A stretch of DNA of 64,000 nucleotides from positions 1 through 64,000 of the forward strand of contig KN805431.1 of the NCBI GenBank assembly GCA_000818945.1, written 5' to 3'. Shown here piece after piece: positions 17,421-30,573 of the stretch; the first letter of the stretch is position 1, and the number at the start of each line of letters is the position of its first letter. A program made the position numbers and the translations under genes. The notes beneath the pieces are model-generated. The model was not told the origin of the DNA. It made no database searches and saw nothing but the letters and a program-made list of their open reading frames with translations. Source of the stretch: Schizochytrium sp. CCTCC M209059 (Eukaryota; Sar; Bigyra; Thraustochytrida; Thraustochytriidae).

Positions 17421-20400
17421 GTTGAAGCACGGCGGTCAGCGCGAATGATCTGTAAGAATTTAAGATCTTGCCGATGAATTTAGTTTCGCGAGCATTCATC
17501 GCCGGAGTTTTCGGCGCTCCTCCACTTTTAAAAATATATTCTTTGGCATTGACACTTTAGCCAATGCCTTTACCGTTTTTCTTATGGAATGGACCACGGT
17601 GTCGATTTGTGCGACCTGACGTGCGTGCATGGATGATACAAGCGAGGGTCAGTGATGTGGAATCTACCCAAAGTAGGAATACACTGGCAATACCTCACTT
17701 GCTTGTGAAGATCTGCCACAGACGCGGAGTAATACTTGATCGTCAGCGGACATTGCAGACTCGCACAAACAAAAAAGCAAATTAATAGTTGATTTCTTTA
17801 CAAAGATAGTTCATTGCATGCTTTTATGCTGTACCAAAGTAAGGTGCTTAAGCCCGTGTCAAAACAGAGTATCTAAAGCAAACAGGACCAGACTGATACG
17901 GAAATCGCGCTCGCGCGACCCGATCCTACACCATCGGAGCTTTTTTGCATATATCCCAGACTGAGCGCAGTCCAAGCTAGCCATGTCTTGATTTCAGTGC
18001 CAGCGTGTGCTTTGATTCAAGTGAAAATTTGTTTGCGAGCTTGCAAGCATCAAACACGTCCAATGCCTCGGAAAGCCTGGGTAGTCACAAAGCGAGAGCT
18101 AGACTTGGTATTCAGCCCCACGTCGCGAGAGACAATCTGTTTCGACAAAGAGGCTCTGGGTAGCAGGTACGTGACCAAGGATCTTATCGGAGTAGCTTGC
18201 GCGCGCTCAATGCCGCGTTTAAAGTCACATGACGTCTATTCGCAAGTCTGCACGCAGCAGACGCACTAGATGACACCGTGGGAGCTTTACGACGACAACG
18301 TTAGTTCTGACGGCTCAAACGGCGAAAGATGTCAAAAAAAGGCTTGAGCTAAGGTATTGCTGAAGCTGCAGGATCAAGAAACAAAAGGCTATAGCAAAAC
18401 TTCATCATGTTGCCAAGGAAAGACAAGGTCAAGCTCCGTGTTGGACCTCGATAAAGGAGTGAACCTTCCGAAAGATCTAAAAAATGGTCAAGAGGAGAGG
18501 CAGATGTTCAATAAAGAACAATAAAAGGGCGCAAGGCTGGATTAACGGGTCAAGCATCGACTTGCGCCGTGAGAACGCGCGGTATTAAGATCAGCACAAC
18601 GCCAGGCAATGAGTCCACGCCATGAGTCCGCGCCGAGCCTGGACCCTCGCCTGAAATAAACCTGCACAATCCTAGACCAACTCCCTAGAGATGGGCCAGG
18701 CTAGCGAACTGGGACCACTGAGCCGAGCAAACCAAGGAGCGACCAAAGTCGATGCTAGAAGCCGGAAGACTTCAAAATACGCTAATTTTTTTTAGAAAGA
18801 TCATCGTCCGAGCAGCAGCGTGAGAAGCCTGCAACCCACATTTTGGTTTCGTGCTAGCCACGAAGCGGGATTTCTCATACGTTTAGTGAAATCGACTTTT
18901 TCATTTCATTCGTTTGTCCTCTGATGAAATTACTATCAACTTATTCGCCAAATTTGTTGCGTTGTGCACGGACAGGATCTGATAAAAACCATGTGTGCGT
19001 TACCAGCCATATGACCGGTGTCGAGCGTGCTTCATCCGACTTTAGAGCCTGATATGTCGCGTTTGTCGAAGACATGGAGAATTCCGTTCCTTACCTCCTT
19101 CTCTTGGATGGGTTCACTTGAGGACTCGCGCGCATGTCCCAGAGATATCCCTCACAAAGAAACAAGAGTCATGATTTTGTCAAGGAGTCTCTCCGCAGAG
19201 GCACAGCTGCCACCACCGCAGGCCAGATCTTCTCGTCTGTCTTTCATCGTTGTCATAGGATGACGAATCTTAGGCTACGCGCATGAGAGAGAAAGGCGAG
19301 GCGACCGCATCTTTACCCATCCCCGTACACATTCTCCTTTCAGCTGGCTGGCACGTGCTCTGTGCTCGAAACAGAGGGGGCGGCGGGCGCGGCACCCAGA
19401 CTATCTCCGGCCTCCTCCAGCCTCCTTTGGCCCAACCAAGATCCTCGAAAAATTTCTTCCTTTTCCTTTTTCCCTAACCGACCCCGACTCCCCCAAAAAG
19501 CTAGCGTGCAGGCGCAGACAAGCAGCCTGCGCCAGTACACCGTTGTCCCGGCCTGGCCGGCCTCGCCTCGCCTGTTCGTTGCCCTTCAAGTTCTTCCCTG
19601 AGGCGAGATTCGCTCGTATCCTTGTCCGGCAGGGGGTCCGTCGACGTTCCTCTCGGTCGTTGCCTCGCCTGGGCGTCATGTCACTTCCTCCCCTGTCGTC
19701 CGGGCTTCTCCCGCGGCACCTTTCGTCGTAGCCGCCCTGCCGCTCGCTGCTGCGTCTTCGGAGCCGCTGCAGCGCTCCGCCCCTGCACGCTTTGGGATGG
19801 ACGTGTTGCGTTGTGTTCGCCATTTTTCCTTCTTTCTCTTGCTCTACTTTATATCGTTGATTCCTTCTTTCCTTCCTTCCTTTCTCCTTGCGTTCGCCGG
19901 GCCGTGCCGTTCGTCCGGCCGCCCTACCAAAGCGGCCTCCACACTGCCAGCCAGCCCGCGCCGACCGTTCGCCGTGGCGTCTTTCTTGCGCCTTTCGTGT
20001 CGCCGCGGCCGCCCCAGAGGTCGCTCGAGAGCACAAAAGCCGCGTGAGACGGACTCCGCAACTCCCTCCCCCCCCCCCAAATATCCCCCTTTCTCCCACA
20101 CTTCTCCCTCACCTTTGTTCGGACCCACCCCACCTCCTCCACAGTTTGGAAGCGATCCGGCACCGCTCCCGCAGCTACCGGCCGGTACTTGCTCGCGTTG
20201 ACTGCGGGCACGGTTTCTCTTCGCCCGCAGGAGGGAGGCCCGCGCTGGTCGCTGGGTGATTGCCTGAGCGCGTCGCCCCGAGCGAGCCGTCAGTGCAGTC
20301 CGTGCAGCCAGATCAGGGCGAGCGAGTCCGACAGAGCGAGCCGCGGCCGGCCGGCGGTTCCGCCTCCGCCGGCCTCGCAGCCAGGCCCTGCGGATCGATT

Positions 20401-21177
20401 TCCTCCTCCCCCTTCCCTCTCTCCTCCTCCCTGCGGGCTGCGGCTCGCGCTGCAGCCGCTGCCACTGCCACTCACTCGCCCCCCCCCCCCCGGCGCCGCC
20501 TGCCCCTTCGCTGACACTTCGCCGCGACTTCGCCGGCGGCCGCGGCGTCGCGCGCGCGAGGTCGGCCGCGGCCGGCCATCCCCGAGCGCGTTGGCGGGTC
20601 TTTCCTTCAGAAGGCGCGCGCGTGGCCCGGCCGGGCGGGCGCGGAGCGGTCCGCGATGCGAGCTGCGGCAGCCAGCCAGCCAGCCAGCCGAGGCCGGCCA
20701 GCCGGCTTCGCGTCCTTTCGACTCCGCTCGGACCAGGATCTGTCTCTCCTCGCCTCGCCTCGGAAAGGGCGGCGGCCGGGGGCCTCCGGCGCAGAAGGCC
20801 CCCCGCCGCGCGCCGGGCCCCGGCCAGGCCAGGCGCGGCGAGGAGGCCTGCGCGCTGGCGAGGGGAGCGGGGCGCGAGCGAGGAGGGCCCGCCGAGGCCC
20901 GAGGTAAGCTTGCCGGCGCCTCCGAGGCTGGCGGCGGCGTCAGGCGCGGAAGCCGCCTCTGCACTGTGGATACTGCGGAGCCGCAAACGGTGCCCGGTCT
21001 TTCGCACCTCCTCCGGCGACCGCGCCACCGACTGAGGAGCCAACCATGCTTGCGACCAACCACCACGTGCCAGCAGCAGCAGCAGCAGCCTGGCAGCAGC
21101 CAGATTCACGGCCGGTGGCCGGCCAGGGAAGGGGAAGCAGCCAGTGGCGGCCAGCCGCGCGGCCGTCCTAGCGCGGG

Positions 21178-21753
<576 letters not shown>

Positions 21754-22115
21754 NNNNNNNNNNNNNNNNNNNNNNNNNNNNNNNNNNNNNNNNNNNNNNN
21801 NNNNNNNNNNNNNNNNNNNNNNNNNNNNNNNNNNNNNNNNNNNNNNNNNNNNNNNNNNNNNNNNNNNNNNNNNNNNNNNNNNNNNNNNNNNNNNNNNNNN
21901 NNNNNNNNNNNNNNNNNNNNNNNNNNNNNNNNNNNNNNNNNNNNNNNNNNNNNNNNNNNNNNNNNNNNNNNNNNNNNNNNNNNNNNNNNNNNNNNNNNNN
22001 NNNNNNNNNNNNNNNNNNNNNNNNNNNNNNNNNNNNNNNNNNNNNNNNNNNNNNNNNNNNNNNNNNNNNNNNNNNNNNNNNNNNNNNNNNNNNNNNNNNN
22101 NNNNNNNNNNNNNNN
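21754..22115. other. Assembly gap (362 N)
   Basis: A run of N flanked on the left by the CTTT tract and on the right by unique GC-rich sequence. The repeat probably continues into the gap. Confidence 0.99.
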
Positions 22116-22177
22116 GCGGCGGCTCGCGAAACGGCGGAATTCACGAGCCGCGGGTACCGTCGCACCGTCGCTGCCTC

Positions 22178-22260
22178 AGCGTCGCGCCGTCGCGGCCCAA
22201 GCGTCGCGCCGTCGCGGCCCAAGCGTCGCGCCGTCGCGGCCCAAGTGTCGCGCCGTCGCA
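22178..22260 (+). repeat. 22-bp GC-rich minisatellite
   Basis: Unit AGCGTCGCGCCGTCGCGGCCCA starts at 22178, 22200, 22222 and 22244 (last copy with T for C). It is close to the right side of the gap. Confidence 0.93.
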
Positions 22261-23338
22261 CTCTCTCACCTCCGGCTCCGCGCGAGTGCAAGAGGTGCCT
22301 CCGCCAAGGGCCGCGGGTCCGAATTTCCATAAGCATCTTAAGGGCTCTAAGGCCCCCCGCCCCGCCGGCTGCGGAGCCGAGTGCCTGCGCGAGGACGAGA
22401 CGCAGGCAGCAGGCAGGCGGGCCTCTGCAGCGGCCTAGTCGACCACGGCAGAGAGCGCACCAAGGGCGAGGAAGAATCCGAGCCCCGCCCCCCTCCGGCT
22501 GCCGAAACGTCTTTCATTGTGAGGCTGGCAAGCAGCAGCCGCCGCGCGAGAAAGACGATTCCGGGGTGAGTGGAAGCGAAAGATGTTACTCAGGCGGGTG
22601 TCTGTCGTTGCTGGCCGCGATGGAGACCTTTCCGTTCTCGCCGGGAGGAGCAGCGACCACAGGGACGATGCTCTTTGTCCGGGATCGAATGCTTCCTCTT
22701 CCACCGCCTCGTGCAGCTCGTGAGGCGGTCTCAGGCATTCACAAGAGCACGAAAAGCACTGTGCAAGCGTGCGCGGCCGGCCGTGCATGGACCGTGGCAA
22801 GTTTTACCTGATTTCTCTTTAGGAACTGCGTCTTTCCGCCAGCAGCCAAGCGTTCGAGGCGGTTGGCCTGATGCAGATCTCAGCCTCTAGGCATCACGAG
22901 CTCCCCCTCCTTTCCCCCTTAGGCTGCTACCCGATCGGCGGGAACCGCTTCGACAAACCTTCCATTTCGCTCGTCTCGATTCGCTTCGCGTCGCGTCGAG
23001 TCGCGACGCGACGCTTACGGCGGAATAGCGCCATATCAGCCACCACTGGCGGCACATTTTCAGGCAAAGCGCCCCATGTCCACGATAGTTTTGGGCCGTG
23101 GCGAGATTGGTCCGTTTGCACACAGCTCTTCAATTTTTGCGCTCTGTAATTTTATCTATGTTCGTTACCATATCCTAAGCTTCTTTTCTGAGTGCGCATC
23201 TGCGTGCAACTAACTCCACAACTCAACAGACCCACACCCACAAGCCCTCTGGTCCAGGCTTGCCCTCTCGGCGACGGTTCAAGACTTACCGGCCAGCCAC
23301 AGCTACCTTCCTCGCTCTTCTTCCCCCACTGTGTCGAA

Positions 23339-23401
23339 AATTTCATTTCATTCATTCATTCTTTCATTCATTCTTTCATTCATTCATTCATTCTTTCTTT
23401 C
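23339..23401 (+). repeat. Mixed ATTC / CTTTC tract
   Basis: ATTC tetramers interspersed with CTTTC units. It looks like an intermediate between the CTTT and (reverse-complement) GAAT arrays found on either side. Confidence 0.9.
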
Positions 23402-24423
23402 GCTGTCAATGCAGCGCACTGTGCGACCGACCGACCAGCGGGTACGCACGACCGACCAGCGCCAAAAATCAAAAACCGGCTGGTGTGGGGGTGTGCGACT
23501 GCCCGTGCAAGCCTGGCCGCCGCGCCTCGACATGGTCTCCCACTCTCGAAGGCTTCGAAGATGGGGCGCGGGGGCGCAAGGCCCGAAATTTCCAGGCCTC
23601 CGGCGGCTCCCTCGCTCGCTGGTCGATCGCTCGGTGGATGGACAGATCGATTCATCGATCGACCGATCGACCAGGCCACAGCACCGGGCTGGCGGGGAGA
23701 GGCCTGCGTGACGACGAGACTGGCCCCGAGGTGTGTCTTGGAGGCCAATTGGCCGGCCGGCCGGCCGGTTAGCGAGTTTTTCGCGCTTCGCGCACGTGTC
23801 GCGACGACGGTACGGGCGCGTCGGTCTTGCTTGCGAGAGCGACTGTGCTGCTAGCGGGGAAATCTCTCATGCTCCGATGGCGCGACGGTAAGGCAACGAA
23901 CGGATCCGCAAGAGAATGAACGAACAATTGAACGAACGAGCGAACGGTCTGCGCAGCGCCCAGTGAACACAGCGAGGCGAGCGCTCACTCCTGTTGTCTC
24001 GATCGATCGCAGCAATCCGTCGCAGTCGGATGTCGGTCAATTGAATCATGATCAACAAATCGATCGCCAGGTCGATCAATTGATCGATCGCCACGCCAGG
24101 CGCCCGAGATCTGGACTGAAGAAACGACCGACCTGCAGAGCGACAGCGCGATAAACTTGCACATGCGGGCAACGCAGGTTGCGCACAGAGAGAAAGAGTG
24201 AGGCAATGGCTGAGTGAGAGGAGCTTCGAGGGAGAGAATTTGCTCCTCGGCCGCTACCGATCGCCTCTGCCACACGCTTTCAGCACCGACCACCGACCAC
24301 TGGCAAGGGATTGAGTGACCGACTAACTGTCGCCGCGCCTGCAGCAGCAGTGCAGAGAGAGGCAGCGAGCATGTGGGAAAGTAAAAAAAAAAAAGAACTA
24401 GCGAGATCGTGATCCTCACATCT

Positions 24424-24426
<3 letters not shown>

Positions 24427-24456
<30 letters not shown>
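24427..24456 (+). repeat. (GA)15 microsatellite
   Basis: Pure GA dinucleotide run. A second, shorter GA tract is at about 26117-26142. Confidence 0.95.
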
Positions 24457-24457
<1 letters not shown>

Positions 24458-25020
24458 CAATGGCAGACTCGCGGCTGCCGCCAGCGCGCGTCGTGGAGAG
24501 CTCTGCGGTCACCGCGCTCTGCGGCTGCAATCGGCACGTCCGCGTCACGCCCGGACTCGCGGCGGCCAGAGTCTCCTCTCTCTGTTTGCGTGTCTACACC
24601 AGCCACGCGGCCTTTTTTCTTTTTCTTATTTACTTTCTTCCTTTCTTTTTTATTGCCTGAACCGCCACATGACCAACCAACTGTGGAAGGGGATTTGATA
24701 AAAGTGAAGAGGAAGAAGACCGCTACCGAAGCATCTCCGCCTCGTTCGTATCCACGCCACGCCCGCTCGCAGGCCTGGCGCCGCGCGAGTCCCGTTCGCC
24801 AGGTCAGCCAGCTGCGGAGCGCGCGATCGCGTGACTGCTCCGGACCGGAACGCGGCAGCGCGGTGCGTCCTTGAGCGGAAAGGAAGAAAGGGAACGTATG
24901 AAGCAAGCCGCAGTGGCCGGGTCAATCGCCTAGGTCAAGCAAGGCGAGGCAGGCACGCAGTACTTGGTCGAAGGAGGCTGGAGTGGCCAAACGAACAGGC
25001 GGGGAAAAGCAAGAAATATC

Positions 25021-25560
25021 GAATGAATGAATGAATGAATGAATGAATGAATGAATGAATGAATGAATGAATGAATGAATGAATGAATGAATGAATGAAT
25101 GAATGAATGAATGAATGAATGAATGAATGAATGAATGAATGAATGAATGAATGAATGAATGAATGAATGAATGAATGAATGAATGAATGAATGAATGAAT
25201 GAATGAATGAATGAATGAATGAATGAATGAATGAATGAATGAATGAATGAATGAATGAATGAATGAATGAATGAATGAATGAATGAATGAATGAATGAAT
25301 GAATGAATGAATGAATGAATGAATGAATGAATGAATGAATGAATGAATGAATGAATGAATGAATGAATGAATGAATGAATGAATGAATGAATGAATGAAT
25401 GAATGAATGAATGAATGAATGAATGAATGAATGAATGAATGAATGAATGAATGAATGAATGAATGAATGAATGAATGAATGAATGAATGAATGAATGAAT
25501 GAATGAATGAATGAATGAATGAATGAATGAATGAATGAATGAATGAATGAATGAATGAAT
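25021..25560 (+). repeat. (GAAT)135 perfect microsatellite
   Basis: 540 bases of GAAT with no interruption, bounded by GAAATATC and GGAGCACG. The same tract read on the minus strand gives an open frame of repeated HSFI residues, which is an artefact. Confidence 0.99.
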
Positions 25561-26546
25561 GGAGCACGCATGCGCAGATCGACCGCTCGCGGCCGCTCTT
25601 GCTCCGAGACCAGTCCGCTAGAGCCAAGTCGAGTTGAGGTTCTCTCCCACTCCGGACCGGTCCGCGACGCCGGAACGCTGGCCGACCTCCGGGAACACGA
25701 GCAACGAGAGACGGAAAGTTGAGCGCGACGCGGAGGCGACGCACGCGAGGAGAGAGCGCATGCACGACACTGCAGCATACAAAGCAAGTCGCCGCCGATC
25801 TACCTGTCCTCGCAAGGGAGATGGAACAGAGCGGAATCGCCCTCGACAATCGAAGCGAGGGGCGGCATGGCTCTCTAAAATACATGAACGGTCTGGCAAG
25901 CGTTCAGACCAGCATTGTCACTCCCACGAGCCGCCGTGCAGCGTGTGTGGGCGTTTCAGGCCGCTACCTTCACTGGGATGCATCGTTCGCACGAGTGAAT
26001 TCATCCTTGCATCGATCCATGGCCGTGGTCGATGGCGTCGCAATCCTTCTTCCGAAAAGCAAGAGCTAACCTCTCTCGAAAGCGAGCGAAGGAGCTTTGC
26101 ATAGCAAGAGCGAGCGAGAGAGCGAGAGAGAGAGAGAGAGAGCCGCAGCTCGGTTCGACTGTGTGCGTGCGTGCGCGTGCGTGCGTGCGTACATGCACCC
26201 ATCTCCGCGACGCAGGGCTGGGCTTCCTGGTCCGCGCAGCCACCGCGGGGTGGCTGCACGGCGAGGCCTCTGCGCTGCCAAAAGCTCGCTGCAGCTGCCA
26301 CTGCCTTGGCTGCTGCAGCGCGTGGCAGCGAGGCGGCCTGGGGTGGGTGCCCTCGCACGCACGTCCCCTCCCTCCCTCCACCGCTCGTCATCGCGCGCGA
26401 GGGGCGGCGACCCCAACCGCGATCGGAGCTCGGACGCGACATCGACAGCGACAGCGGGCGAGCCTCCTGCGTGCAGGGATCCTTGTCGAAGCAGCCCCCT
26501 GCGGTGCGGCCCGGGAGAGGCGAGCCGACGCAATGTCGTGTCGCGA

Positions 26547-26580
<34 letters not shown>
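26547..26580 (+). repeat. (CGG)11 trinucleotide tract
   Basis: A pure CGG run in GC-rich sequence. The open frames through it (poly-Gly, poly-Arg, poly-Ala) have no support as genes. Confidence 0.93.
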
Positions 26581-27259
26581 GGGCGTTCGTTCTGCAATGG
26601 CAGAGCCACGCACGCTCGGGTCTCGCGAGTTTGCTACTCCTCGCCACCAGCTGCGGGCCGCTGTGGACCGGCGATGACCTCGACACAGCCAGTGCGGTCT
26701 TTCCCCACACCGGCGTTAAGGCATGCTGGCCTACGCGTACCGGCGGGGCGAGGGAGCGAGGAAGGACGAGCGCCGGCGGCGGTCTTTTACCGGTCAGCGT
26801 GGCGCCCCCAGAGCGGCGCGACACTGGCACTGCCGGCGCTGCCAGATCTGGCTGCGCATCTGCCACACTGGCTGGCTAACTGTGGTTGGAGCGGCGCAGT
26901 ACAAAAAGTGACAGCGGCTTGCAAGCCGCATAGCTGCGCTGCCAGCCACGGCCGGACGGCCGGAAGCGGAAGTCGCGTGGGCGATCGCAAGCATCGCGCA
27001 CATGCATGCTTCCATTCAGGCATGGCATGCATAGATAAGTGCATGCATGCATCCAGCCAGGTATAGATGCATGCATTGGTGCAGGGCGACTGTTTGCGAC
27101 AGACCTGTCGGCGAGGTCGCCTTCGAGAGCCAACCGTCGCAGCAAGCGAGCCTTGTTCGGCACCTAGCAATCGTGGCTCATAGCCGTCTGGTAGCCAACA
27201 CTAGACACAAGACGAGACAGGTAACAAATGTCAGATGCTCCGAGGGCTTCCCTTGCGCT

Positions 27260-27349
27260 CAGGCTTTGCAGGCTTTACAGGCTTTACAGGCTTTACAGGC
27301 TTTACTGGCTTTACAGGCTTTACAGGCTTTACTGGCTTTACTGGATTTG
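27260..27349 (+). repeat. 9-bp tandem repeat, ten copies
   Basis: Unit CAGGCTTTA with CTGGCTTTA variants, in register from 27260 to 27349. The period is a multiple of three, so it stays open in several frames, but no surrounding coding signature is visible. Confidence 0.95.
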
Positions 27350-27898
27350 CGTCGTGGCCGGTAGTACGCAAGAACCACCTTGGTTGGCCGAAGATCGATA
27401 ATTCAGTGCAGCAACCCCCGACCTAGAATTGCTCGCCTGGGAACGGTTCTCGACTCGAAATGAGTCGGCTGAGGCCGTAAGTGGCGGCAAAAGCAAGCAC
27501 GCAAGCAGCCTGCTGCCTGCCGCTCATTACTTCCTCCGTCTGCCCAGGCCCGAACGACCAAATGCTGCTGCTGCACCGGCCGAGTCGCATCGAGCCTCGC
27601 GCGAGGTACGGCCCGCGAGAAGGGAGGACGTAGGGCAGGAAAGGGAAGTAGCGGGGGGACTGATCAACAGATCGATCAATCGATCGATCGACCAACCACT
27701 CGCCGACCCACGCAGCCGGGGCGAAGCGACCGACCGGCCAACCGCCCTGCCTCCCCCTGCCTGTCCCCACGTACACTCCACCGTGGAGCGCTCCCTGTGC
27801 GCTTGCTTCCCAACTGAAAGACGCGTCGGGCTTCGCCCGCGACTCGGGAGCGAGGAAGGACGCAGGCGATCCAACAAAGAAGCAGGCTGTCCTTGGAA

Positions 27899-27990
27899 GC
27901 AGGCGAGCGAGCAAGGAAGCAAGGAAGCAACAATAGCAATCAAGCTAGCAAGCAATAGCAAGCAAGCTAGCTAGCAACAGCAAGCAAGTG
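27899..27990 (+). repeat. GCAA/GCTA tetramer-rich tract
   Basis: Irregular runs of GCAA, GAAG, GCTA and AGCAAT tetramers, followed at about 28006-28022 by CGAT units. It resembles the leader microsatellites seen elsewhere in the window. Confidence 0.8.
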
Positions 27991-30131
27991 CCCGGCTGAC
28001 TCGCAATCGATCGATCGATCGCTCGATAGGAATCCTGTCTCGCTGGGGTCAGCCCTTCGTCTCTGGTACTTCGCCTTTGGCTCCGATCTTGGCCAGCGAT
28101 CCTGGCGGCCAGCAGTGGCAGCGGCCAGCGATCGACTAACTACCTACGAACCGAGGAAGCTCGCGTGTCGCGCTGACGCGACGGGTGCTTCGGAGGGGGA
28201 GCAAGACAAGCGAAGGACAAGAAAAAGACTCAAGCATGCGCGCCCCCGCATTGTTCATCCGTCTCGTCTTGTGTGGCCCGCCCGTACCAAGCGCGTTCTT
28301 CTGAGGTCTACGCACGCGCACCGAGTAGGACGACAGACACGCGGCAGCGACACGACACGAGCGCCGTGCAAGGTGTAGGCGGTGAATAATTGCTTGCTTG
28401 CTTTACTTTGCTTTCTTTGCTTTGCTTACCTAAACTCGACTCAATCCGGCCGGGACGGTCGAGATTCGCCGCCGCTTGCAATGAAGCACCTCAAAGGTGC
28501 AGTGGATCGCGCGTGGCGGCCAGTACTGCCTGCCCCAGCGAGTAAGCAACCAAGCAACCAACCACGCAACGGACCAATCAAACAAGAGTAAGAAAAAGCT
28601 ACCGCGCGCCTATACCCGCAGGTATTTGCAAGCCTGATCTGTGCAGCTGCAGCGGCAAATTTCGCAGCCTCCGAGAAACGCGACTTTGCCTTCCCCTCTC
28701 ACTTCGCGTCCGGCCTGGACTGGCAATGGCAACTGCTCCTTCCCTGAGCACGTCTACCTTCATGCGTGCATGCACGCACGCACGCACGCATGTCGGGACA
28801 GTGAAGTTAATTGCGGGCGGGTAGCGGCGGACGTGCGCTGGTGCGCGGAGAACGGCTGCAGCCGCGTGAGCTGGCTTCCAGCGAGAGCAAGACCGCGTCC
28901 AGGCTCCGCAAGGCCCGGGCTCGGGCTTCCTTAGACCGATCCAGGCCCAGTTCGAGACCCGGGCCCAGCAGACCGAGGCCCGGGCCACGGGCCGAGGCCA
29001 CCGCCCCTGGCTGACGCGGCCGCCGCCGCATCGCATTTCTGGCCTCGCCTTGCGCTTCAATGCTTGACTTGGCTTGACTTGGCATTGGCTGCTTCCCTTT
29101 CCCAGGAATCCCGGCTCCTCCTGGACCTGACCAGGGTGAGACACTCGATGTGCCTGCGCGCGTCAGAGCGCGTCTTTCATGGGGCGTCCTGCGAACTGCG
29201 AGCCACGCCGCCTGCCTCGGACTGTGAGAACTAGCTGCGGGAAAGGGGACACACGGCGGGTGTAGCGAAGGACGAACGAGTCCGCGTCAAAAAAGCAGCC
29301 ACCGCCCATCTTAGTTAGCTGCATTTACTGCCACTGCACATTTGATTGATCGACCGTCCATTGCCACTGGCACCCGGAGCTGTTGGTGGCTGCGGGCCCT
29401 TCAGTCGCCGTCTCTGTGGGACTTTAACAGGCCGAATACCGTAGCGGCCTGGGTTCGGGGCGCCTCTACCCGCACGAGGCGCTCGAAGAACGAGTCCTGC
29501 GAGCCCCCCCTGCCCAGGCTCCCTGACCGGGCGGCGGGCCAACCTGAAACTACCGCGCTGCGGGGACAACCCGTCTCGCCACCGTGCGGGAGAACGGCGC
29601 GTGGCGTGGCGCCTGGAGCGCAATGAGGCAACCGATCGCTACTTCTTCTTGCGCATCCATCGCCTGCTGCACCGCGGCCGTCCGTTCGCTTTTTCGTCCG
29701 CAGAATCGCTCCGGCGCCGGGTCCTGGCGAGCGAACGAGCTCATCGCGACGCGCGATGGCGTAAGCGAGAGAAGAATTGAGGGCACGGCAGACCTGGAGA
29801 GGAAGGGGGGGGAGAAGAATACCACTGCCCATGGGTGAACGAATGTGTGATCGACCTGGGAACCAATCGATAAATCGATCGAGCTTTTAAAAAGAGAGAG
29901 GAAGGTAAATAAAAGAAGGCGCAGTTGATTGCGTACCGCAAGTTTTTTTTTAAGTTTTTTTTTTAACGAGAAAGGGGAGGTCCTGTTGCTCCCCGCGCGG
30001 CCTTCTGAAGGACCAAGACCTCCACATCGCCGCACACTTGAGCGATGCGCTACGCATCTCTACCACTGGCAACTTTCCGTTCGCTTTCCTGGAGGATACG
30101 GTGTGGAGAGGAGTCGATCGCTGCGCGGCCA

Positions 30132-30161
30132 CAGGAGCAGCAGCATTTGCTGCTGCTCCTG
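30132..30161 (+). repeat. Perfect 14-bp inverted repeat with 2-nt loop
   Basis: The left arm CAGGAGCAGCAGCA is separated by TT from its exact reverse complement. Two further G-C pairs are possible beyond one mismatch. Confidence 0.9.
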
Positions 30162-30314
30162 GGCCCCGACCAAATGCGTCCATCCAGCACAGAGCTTGAT
30201 CGATAGTGTATAGATAAACAAATACTAGCTCGTCCGGCTCGCTCTCCTCTTCCATCTGTAGCTGATCGATGCCGCGTCGACGCGACCGGACGCGATGCAG
30301 CTTGCCGGCCTGGA

Positions 30315-30352
30315 CTGTCGACTGACTGACTGACTGACTGCTTGACTGACTG
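30315..30352 (+). repeat. (GACT)n tetramer tract
   Basis: Runs of GACT with a CTT interruption. Confidence 0.88.
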
Positions 30353-30515
30353 GCTGTATAACAGCATCTGCTTCCCTGCAGCCAAAAGGTTCGTTCTGTA
30401 GCCTGTGCGTAAGAAGTAGAATCGCGCCTTGGGGTAGGCCAGTATAAAAGCATTTCTAGCAGTTTCTTTTGCTGTTTTCCTTTTATTTATAAAAGCAGCC
30501 AGCCAGGTGCCACTG

Positions 30516-30573
30516 TTTTGTTCGTTCGTTCGTTCAATCAATCGATCGATCGTTCGTTCGTTCGTTCGTTCGG
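30516..30573 (+). repeat. (GTTC)n-(CGAT)n-(GTTC)n compound tract
   Basis: GTTC units flank a CAAT/CGAT core, giving a compound and partly self-complementary tetramer tract. Confidence 0.9.

Noticed and set aside
24930..25885. Minus-strand open frames of repeated HSFI residues
   Set aside because: A direct translation of the GAAT microsatellite. The 540-bp tract is not a multiple of a codon-constrained unit and has no coding context.
26032..27066. Open frames of 250-340 residues on both strands at 26-27 kb
   Set aside because: Arg/Ala-rich translations of GC-rich and CGG-repeat DNA, open in several frames at once, with no recognisable fold or motif.
27021..27075. GCATGCATGC clusters considered as a CRISPR-like or regulatory array
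   Set aside because: Short self-complementary tetramers with no spacer structure. They match the general microsatellite background, and the locus is eukaryotic.
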